Under the pieces are notes generated by a model that ran no database searches, was not told the DNA's origin, and saw nothing but the letters and a program-made list of their open reading frames with translations. The translations under genes were made by a program, and so were the position numbers. Below, one piece after another: positions 58,815 to 64,000 of a stretch of DNA of 64,000 bases; position 1 is the first letter of the stretch; every line of letters begins with the position of its first letter. The DNA comes from Hypericibacter adhaerens (GTDB lineage Bacteria > Pseudomonadota > Alphaproteobacteria > Dongiales > Dongiaceae), in contig NZ_CP042582.1 of NCBI RefSeq assembly GCF_008728835.1, positions 1,426,001 to 1,490,000 of the forward strand. Direction: 5' to 3'.

Positions 58815-58997
58815 CCTGTCTCTCTGGTCTGTTTCCGGCCGCGCGGACGCGAGGCGGCGCCGATGTCGCCTGCCGAAGAAACTGTTCACGCCGGCGCGAA
58901 AGACGATAGGCTTGCGCCCTGAGACCGGCCTCGGACATGGGCGGGCGCCCGCTTCGGGCCGGCCAACGAAGAAAGCTGTTACAGGGAGGAGTTCATC

Positions 58998-60116
58998 ATG
59001 GAGAAGAACGAATTGCAGGACCGCCTCGCGGCGGGGCGCCTGACACGCCGCCAGTTTGCCCGCGCGGCCGCGGCGGCCGGGGTCGGGATGATGATGGTGC
59101 CGGTGCTGGCGCGACGCGGCGCCGCCGAGACCGGCCAGATCGAATACTATACCTGGGCCGGTTATGAAGAGCCGAACCTGCACAAGGGCTTCGCGGCCAA
59201 ATACGGGCATGAGCCCAACCATTCGATCTTCGGCGACGAGGAAGAGGCGCTGCAGAAGATGCTCTCGGGCTACCGGCCCGACCTGACCCATCCCTGCACC
59301 TATTCGGTCCCGCGCTGGTTCGACGCCGGCATCATCAAGCCGGTCGACGCCTCGCGCCTCCAGCATTATGGCGACATCTTCCCCGAATTGAAGACGATCA
59401 AGGGCACCGTCACCAAGGACGGCAAGCCGCTGTTTGTGCCCTTTGACTGGGGCAACTCCTCGGTGCTCTACCGCACCGACCTCGTCGACAGCAATACCGA
59501 CTCCTGGGGGCTGCTGTTCGACGAGAAATACAAGGGCCGGCTCGCCACCTACGATTCCGTCGATGGCGCGGTCTCCTCGGCGGCGCTGCTGCTGGGCTTC
59601 AAGAATATCAGCACCCTCGACGACGGCCAGCTTGCCAAGGTCAAGGAACTGCTGATCAAGCAGAAGCCGCTGCTGCGCTACTACTGGACCGATCAGACCG
59701 CGGTCGAGCAGAGCCTGGCGTCGGGCGAACTGGTCGCGGCCTATGCCTGGAACGCATCGGTGGTCGTCCTCAAGAAGCAGGGCGTGCCGGTCGAGTACAT
59801 GAACCCGAAGGAAGGAATCCTGACCTGGGTTTGCGGCCTGGCCCTGGTCCAAGGGGGCAGCGGCGACGAGCAGGCGGCCTATGATTTCATCGATGCCGCG
59901 ACCGACCCGCAGAGCGGCGAGTTCCTGATCGACAGCTACGGCTACGGTCACTCGAACCGGAAATCCTTCGATCTGGTGAAGCCCGAGCGGCTGGCCGAGC
60001 TCGGCCTCAAGGATCCAGTGGCGCTCTTCAAGCAGGGCGTCTTCCTGGAGGAGACGCCGCCTGCCCTCAAGGAGAAATACATCGCGATGTTCGAGGCGGT
60101 GAAGGCCGGCCTCTGA
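58998..60116 (+). CDS. Polyamine-type ABC substrate-binding protein, Tat-exported
   Basis: A 372-residue periplasmic binding protein of the PotD/PotF family. The leader contains the twin-arginine motif LTRRQFARAAAAAGVG. The mature part begins IEYYTWAGYEEPNLHKGFAA, then GDEEEALQKMLSGYRPDLTH, WGLLFDEKYKGRLATYDSVD and the end AIMFEAVKAGL-like segment typical of PotD proteins. GGAGGA precedes the ATG at 58998. It is transcribed on its own towards the opposing transporter operon and is paralogous to the partial gene at 63051, so two binding proteins may feed one transporter (inference). The ligand could be putrescine, spermidine or another cation. Confidence 0.9.
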   Translation: MEKNELQDRLAAGRLTRRQFARAAAAAGVGMMMVPVLARRGAAETGQIEYYTWAGYEEPNLHKGFAAKYGHEPNHSIFGDEEEALQKMLSGYRPDLTHPCTYSVPRWFDAGIIKPVDASRLQHYGDIFPELKTIKGTVTKDGKPLFVPFDWGNSSVLYRTDLVDSNTDSWGLLFDEKYKGRLATYDSVDGAVSSAALLLGFKNISTLDDGQLAKVKELLIKQKPLLRYYWTDQTAVEQSLASGELVAAYAWNASVVVLKKQGVPVEYMNPKEGILTWVCGLALVQGGSGDEQAAYDFIDAATDPQSGEFLIDSYGYGHSNRKSFDLVKPERLAELGLKDPVALFKQGVFLEETPPALKEKYIAMFEAVKAGL

Positions 60117-60218
60117 TACCGGCCTTCTTTCGCTTTCGGCCCGGTTTGCGCCGTCTGTTTCGTGCGACGGATGGCGCAGGCCGGCATCGGGCAAGACGTG
60201 CGGGCGCTCTTGCGCGCC

Positions 60219-61130
60219 TCAAAACGGTTTGCAGTTGCAGCGGTGCGGCGAGATGTCGGCCTTGAACCATTTCAGGGACAGACGCTCGAGCGTGCCGTCG
60301 CCGATGGCGTCGGCGATCGCGCGATCGAACATCTCGCGCAGCGTCCGATCCGGCTTTCTCACGCCGACCGCGATGCCGTCGCCGAAGAGTTCCTCGTCGC
60401 TGAATTGCGGGCCGCTGATCGCCAGGTTCCGGTAGCCGGACAGCGTCACGATCGCCTGCAGCCGCGTGACCTCGGCCATGGCCGCATCGAGGCGGCCTTC
60501 CGCCAGGTCCCGCAGCAGCGGTTCCATCGACTCGTAGGGCCGGATCGTGGCGCTGCCGCCGATCTGGCCTTGCAGGAAGGCCAGATCGACGCTGCCCGCC
60601 AGCGCCCCCACGGTCCTGCCGGCAAGCCGGCCGCGCAGGGCGTCGATGGCATCGCGCGCATCCTGAGGTGTCACGGTCAGGGAGAGCGTCTTGCCGGTGC
60701 CGGGCAGCCCGGCGAGGGGCCCCGGGTCCGGCACGATCAGGCCGTGCCGCTCGAGGGCGTAGGCATAGCTGAAATCGATCGTCTGGCGCTGCGAGGCGGT
60801 CACCGGCAGCCAGCTCATCAGGGCATCGACGCGACGCGCCAGCAGGGCCGCGACGCCGTCATTTCCCTTGCCGGTGTCGAATGTGCAGGCCACCGCCATG
60901 CGGCGACAGAGATCCTGCGCCAGATCGGCCTCGTAGCCGATCGTCGCCTCGCTTACCGGTGAATCCGGCCCGCGCATGCCGATCCGCAGGCTCTTCCATG
61001 CCATGTCGGCGCCTGACGCCGGCGCGCCCGCGATAAGGGCCGCCAGCGACATGGCCGCCAGAGACATGGCGGCGGCCAGCGCGAGGGGGCGGGCAGCCCG
61101 GCGCCGCGGTGCCGGCGTCGCGCTCGTCAT
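60219..61130 (-). CDS. Family 3 solute-binding-like periplasmic protein
   Basis: A 303-residue secreted protein. A long Ala-rich signal (about residues 10-40, ending ASGA) precedes a type II periplasmic binding fold: LRIGMRGPDSPVSEATIGYE, ADLAQDLCRRMAVACTF, DALMSWLPVTASQRQTIDFS and VGALAGSVDLAFLQGQIGG match the polar amino-acid (SBP family 3) pattern. It starts 6 bases after the potC-like stop, so it is the last gene of the polyamine-type operon, an unusual pairing with that transporter class. It could be an accessory sensor or binding subunit, or an unrelated passenger. Confidence 0.75.
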   Translation of the reverse strand: MTSATPAPRRRAARPLALAAAMSLAAMSLAALIAGAPASGADMAWKSLRIGMRGPDSPVSEATIGYEADLAQDLCRRMAVACTFDTGKGNDGVAALLARRVDALMSWLPVTASQRQTIDFSYAYALERHGLIVPDPGPLAGLPGTGKTLSLTVTPQDARDAIDALRGRLAGRTVGALAGSVDLAFLQGQIGGSATIRPYESMEPLLRDLAEGRLDAAMAEVTRLQAIVTLSGYRNLAISGPQFSDEELFGDGIAVGVRKPDRTLREMFDRAIADAIGDGTLERLSLKWFKADISPHRCNCKPF

Positions 61131-61136
61131 GGACGC

Positions 61137-61955
61137 TCAGGTCGCTTCCGCGCTTGCGGCCGGCTTCTTCTGCAGGCCGATCCGCCGCAGCCGCTCCGAC
61201 AGGAACACCACGAGGAACGAGACTCCCAGGATGCAGGAGCCCAGCGCCAGCACGCTGGGGAGCTGCGAGGGCAGCCGGAGCTGGCTGAAGATGAAGAGCG
61301 GCAGCGTCGCCTCGTTGCCGGCCAGGAAGAAGGCCAGCAGGAACTCGTCGAAAGAGGTGGTGAAGCAGAGCAGGACGCTCGCCACGATGCCGGGCATGGC
61401 GAGCGGGAAGGTGATGCGCCAGAAGGTCTGCCAGCTGTTCTCGCCGAGATCGGCGGAGGCTTCCTCCAGGTTTTTGTCGAAGCCTTCCAGGCGCGACATC
61501 ATCACCAGCATCGAGAAGGGCACGCAGATCAGCACATGGCCGGCGATGATGGTGTAGAGCGAAGGGTCGATCTTGAAGACGTTGAGCACCAGCACCAGGA
61601 GCGCGATGCCGAGAATGATGCTGGGAATGACCAGCGGCAGCAGGATCATGCCGCTCACGACGCCCCGGCCCGGCAGGCGGAAGCGGGTCATCGCCTTGGC
61701 GGCGAGGATGCCGAGGATGGTGCTGATGATCGAGGCCGAGATGCCGACCTTGAGGCTGTTGCCCAGCGCATGGATCAGGGCATCGTTCTCCACCATCTGG
61801 GCATACCACTGGAAGGTCAGCCCTTTGAGCGGAAAGGCGACGAAGATGCTGTCGTTGAACGAGAACAGCGGCAGCAGCAGCACCGGCCCGTAGAGGAAGA
61901 CGAGATAGAAGAGGGCGTAGCCGACCATCGGGTCGACGGAGGAAGGCCGCTTCAT
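61137..61955 (-). CDS. potC: Polyamine-type ABC permease (PotC-like)
   Basis: A 272-residue permease with six helices. LSFNDS-type PLFSFNDSIFVAFPLKGLTF is the PotC/PotI N-terminal signature. The EAA loop EASADLGENSWQTFWRITFP contacts the ATPase. It pairs with the PotB-like permease 4 bases upstream. No potA ATPase is in the window; it may lie beyond the right edge. Confidence 0.92.
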   Translation of the reverse strand: MKRPSSVDPMVGYALFYLVFLYGPVLLLPLFSFNDSIFVAFPLKGLTFQWYAQMVENDALIHALGNSLKVGISASIISTILGILAAKAMTRFRLPGRGVVSGMILLPLVIPSIILGIALLVLVLNVFKIDPSLYTIIAGHVLICVPFSMLVMMSRLEGFDKNLEEASADLGENSWQTFWRITFPLAMPGIVASVLLCFTTSFDEFLLAFFLAGNEATLPLFIFSQLRLPSQLPSVLALGSCILGVSFLVVFLSERLRRIGLQKKPAASAEAT

Positions 61956-61959
61956 GGCG

Positions 61960-62946
61960 TCAGATCTCGCGCCGCGACAGGCGGCCCCGGCCGACGAACC
62001 AGAGGAACAGGCAGACCATGATGGTGATCGTCATCATCGACACCACCGAGACCGCCGCGGCGAGCGGCGCGTTGTTGCCCTTGCTGAAGAGCGACTGGAC
62101 CACGTTGCCGATCATGATGCCGTCGGTGCCGCCGACCAGGGTCGGCGTGATGTAGTCGCCCACGGTCGGGATGAAGACCAGGAGGCTGGCGGCGATCACG
62201 CCCGGCAGCGAAAGCGGCAGGGTGATGCGCAGGAAACGCTCCAGATGGCCGTCGCCCAGGTCGGTCGCGGCCTCGAGCAGCGAGCGGTCGATCTTCTCGA
62301 GCGAGACATAGATCGGCAGGATCGCGACCGCGGCCCAGGCATGGGCCAGAGTGATGACGACCGCGAAGGGATTGTAGAGCAGGAACTCGAGCGGCTTGTC
62401 GATGATGCCGAGGCTGACCAGGCCCGAATTGATCACGCCGTTGAAGCCCAGGATGATCTTCCAGGCGAAGACCCGCAGCAGGTAGCTGGTCCAGAACGGC
62501 ACCGTGATCAGGATCAGCCATGCCATCTTGTGCCGCTTGACCCGGAAGGCCAGGAAATAGGCCATCGGATAGGCCAGCACCACGACCGCGGTCGTCGCCG
62601 CCAGCGACACCAGGATCGACTTGAACAGCAGCAGCAGATAGATCGGCTTCTTCAGATAGAAGGGGATGCCGAGGAAATGGGCGGCCTTGTCGGACGGCTC
62701 GAAGATCGTCCAGTAGTTGTTGAGGGTGAAGGTGTAGTCGATCGACACGTAGGTCTGGGTGAAGAACGACAGGCCGACCATGCCGACCAGCGGCACGATC
62801 ATCAGTCCGATCATCACCAGCAGGGTCGGCGACAGCAGCAGATAGCCGCGCACGGCTTCGTTGCGATAGAACCAGGCCCGCAGCCGCTGTCCCGTCGGCA
62901 GCGGCGGCAAGGCCTGGGAGGGCAGGCTTTCGGATGCGCTAACCAT
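61960..62946 (-). CDS. potB: Polyamine-type ABC permease (PotB-like)
   Basis: A 328-residue permease. The N-terminal helix (GYLLLSPTLLVMIGLMIVPL) is followed by a periplasmic loop (TFLLNNY-like FTLNNYWTIFEPSDKAAHF) and five further helices. The EAA loop is LEAATDLGDGHLERFLRITL, and VFIPTVGDYITPTLVGGTDG is typical of PotB/PotH. It starts 104 bases downstream of the binding-protein gene at 63051; the gap carries a strong hairpin. Confidence 0.92.
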   Translation of the reverse strand: MVSASESLPSQALPPLPTGQRLRAWFYRNEAVRGYLLLSPTLLVMIGLMIVPLVGMVGLSFFTQTYVSIDYTFTLNNYWTIFEPSDKAAHFLGIPFYLKKPIYLLLLFKSILVSLAATTAVVVLAYPMAYFLAFRVKRHKMAWLILITVPFWTSYLLRVFAWKIILGFNGVINSGLVSLGIIDKPLEFLLYNPFAVVITLAHAWAAVAILPIYVSLEKIDRSLLEAATDLGDGHLERFLRITLPLSLPGVIAASLLVFIPTVGDYITPTLVGGTDGIMIGNVVQSLFSKGNNAPLAAAVSVVSMMTITIMVCLFLWFVGRGRLSRREI

Positions 62947-63008
62947 CGTGGCGCGTCTCTCCCGGCGTCAGATGCAACAGGCGATCACCCCCTTCGGGCC
63001 GGCCGTCG

Positions 63009-63032
63009 CCCGGCGGCCTCGAGGCCGCCGGG
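63009..63032. terminator. Perfect 24-base palindrome between binding-protein and permease genes
   Basis: CCCGGCGGCCTC and GAGGCCGCCGGG abut to form a hairpin-capable palindrome 18 bases after the stop of the potD-like gene. Such hairpins often hold back read-through so that the binding protein is made in excess over the permeases (established for other ABC operons; inferred here). Confidence 0.5.
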
Positions 63033-63050
63033 TGAAACCGTCCAAGGCCG

Positions 63051-64000
63051 TCAGATGCCGGCCTTGACCTCTTCATACATGGCCTGCAACACCGGCTCGT
63101 TCTTGATCGTGGCCTGGAAATGGCCCGCCTTGATGTAGGCGTCGATATCGCCGGGCGTCAGGCCGCGCTTGGTGAGCTCGTCGGCGGGGATGTGCGAATA
63201 GACGTTCTTGTTCGAGTGGCCCATGCCGAAGGTATTGACCCAGTAGACGCCCGTGTCGACGCTGAGATAGGCGTTGACCAGGTCGTAGACCATGTTCTCC
63301 ATCTCGGGCTTCACCCAGGACGTCATGGCGACGCCGCAGGTCCAGGTCATGGGCCCTTCCTTCGGGATCATGAAGGCGGAGGGGATGCCCTGCTTGGAGA
63401 GATTGAGGATGGTGTCGTTCCAGGAATCCGCCGCCACCAGCTCGCCGCTGGCCAGCGCCTGCTGCCAGCCGGTGTTGTCGTTGGTGTAGAAGCGCAGCAG
63501 CGGGCGCTGCTGGACCATCAGGTCCTTGCAGTGGGCAACCTCGGCCTCCGTCATGTTGAACGGATCCTTCGCACCCGAGTAGATCGCGGCCGCCATGACG
63601 CCGTCGATCAGGCTGTCGATCATGGAGAGGCGGCCCTTGTATTTCTCGTCCCAGAGGATGCCCCAGGTGTGCTTCTCCGGCGGCACGTATTCCGGCGCCA
63701 AGTCGGTGCGGAAGGTCACCGAGGTGAGGCCCCACCAGGCGGGCACCCACATGCGCTTGCCGCCGATGACCGTGTCCGGGACGTTGTCGAGCGCCGGGAT
63801 GATCTCGGGCCAATGCTCCAGCCGCGAGGTGTCGATCGGCTTCAGGAAGCCGAGGTCGTTCCACTTGTTGACCTTGTAGGAGCAGGGCATGACCATGTCG
63901 GGGTGGAAGCCCGAGCGCATCTTCGACTCCGCTTCCTCCTCGTCGCCCCAGATCGAATAGTTGGGCGCCTTGCCGTACTTCTTGTCGAATTCCCCGTGCA
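63051..64000 (-). CDS. potD: Polyamine-type ABC substrate-binding protein (partial)
   Basis: The C-terminal 316 residues of a PotD/PotF-type protein; the start lies beyond the right edge. The visible part begins HGEFDKKYGKAPNYSIWGDE, and contains MRSGFHPDMVMPCSYKVNKW, WGILWDEKYKGRLSMIDSLI and MGHSNKNVYSHIPADELTKR. It is clearly paralogous to the protein at 58998, including the Gly-Asp-Glu-Glu-Glu-Ala segment. It heads the operon with potB, potC and the family 3 binding protein. Confidence 0.92.
   Translation of the reverse strand, partial: HGEFDKKYGKAPNYSIWGDEEEAESKMRSGFHPDMVMPCSYKVNKWNDLGFLKPIDTSRLEHWPEIIPALDNVPDTVIGGKRMWVPAWWGLTSVTFRTDLAPEYVPPEKHTWGILWDEKYKGRLSMIDSLIDGVMAAAIYSGAKDPFNMTEAEVAHCKDLMVQQRPLLRFYTNDNTGWQQALASGELVAADSWNDTILNLSKQGIPSAFMIPKEGPMTWTCGVAMTSWVKPEMENMVYDLVNAYLSVDTGVYWVNTFGMGHSNKNVYSHIPADELTKRGLTPGDIDAYIKAGHFQATIKNEPVLQAMYEEVKAGI

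Overview
The window is 64 kb of dense, high-GC DNA from a Gram-negative alphaproteobacterium. The pointers are an AcpXL-type very-long-chain lipid A module, an Mla-type lipid ABC transporter whose permease carries a STAS domain, DUF2336 and DUF1127 proteins, separate glyQ and glyS followed by ppdK, a family of small palindromic repeats, and many TTG or GTG starts. A Rhodospirillales-type organism is my best guess. That placement is inference from gene content, not a phylogeny. Most of the window is ordinary chromosome with short operons. The first 1.6 kb is visibly poorer in GC and carries orphan YD-repeat and phage-tail-fibre-like secreted proteins, so it looks like the edge of an acquired region.

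Layout. 1-1.6 kb: accessory secreted proteins. 1.6-3.2 kb: pgi. 3.5-8.2 kb: acpXL, fabZXL, fabF2XL, fabF1XL and adhXL, the genes that build the C28 hydroxy fatty acid of lipid A. An IS481-family element (8227-9487, 6-bp target duplication) follows, then a methyltransferase-cupin protein; lpxXL, expected next in rhizobia, is absent. 10.8-11.85 kb: an IS30-family element. 12-18 kb: galM, a DUF983 protein, an amidase, an MFS transporter and a Tat-exported amine oxidase. 18-21 kb: an operon of two EamA exporters and an ornithine-cyclodeaminase-family reductase, divergent from a GrdB-like reductase without selenocysteine. 22-25.3 kb: a MarR regulator divergent from hppD-maiA-phhA (phenylalanine and tyrosine breakdown), with a palindromic operator lying between the -35 and -10 of the hppD promoter. 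25.5-32.7 kb: a GNAT enzyme, mmsA, a small secreted protein, a metallophosphoesterase, an amidase and a PAS-GAF histidine kinase. 32.9-37.3 kb: apt divergent from an mlaE-mlaF-mlaD-lipoprotein operon. 37.4-43.5 kb: an aminotransferase, a DUF2336 protein, a tandem pair of tiny lipoproteins, a large membrane protein and a porin. 44-49.4 kb: a soluble double-PAS chemoreceptor, DUF1127 and DUF4242 proteins and an 873-residue LuxR-type ATPase regulator. 49.8-58.8 kb: tRNA-Pro(CGG), a polyprenyl diphosphate synthase, a DUF2007 protein, a tRNA-methyltransferase-like protein, a small membrane zinc-ribbon protein, glyQ, a small ORF, glyS and ppdK. 59-64 kb: polyamine-type ABC uptake genes, running off the right edge.

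Two kinds of palindromic intergenic repeat recur: an 80-bp unit with 26-bp arms, and a pyrimidine/purine-rich unit with arms up to 30 bp. Both insertion sequences sit inside such repeats, and their empty target sites can be rebuilt from the flanks. I found no CRISPR array, complete prophage, rRNA or replication origin. The points most worth following are the lipid A module without lpxXL and with a catalytically degenerate FabF2XL, the tandem micro-lipoproteins, the hppD operator-promoter, and the small ORF that exactly fills the glyQ-glyS gap.
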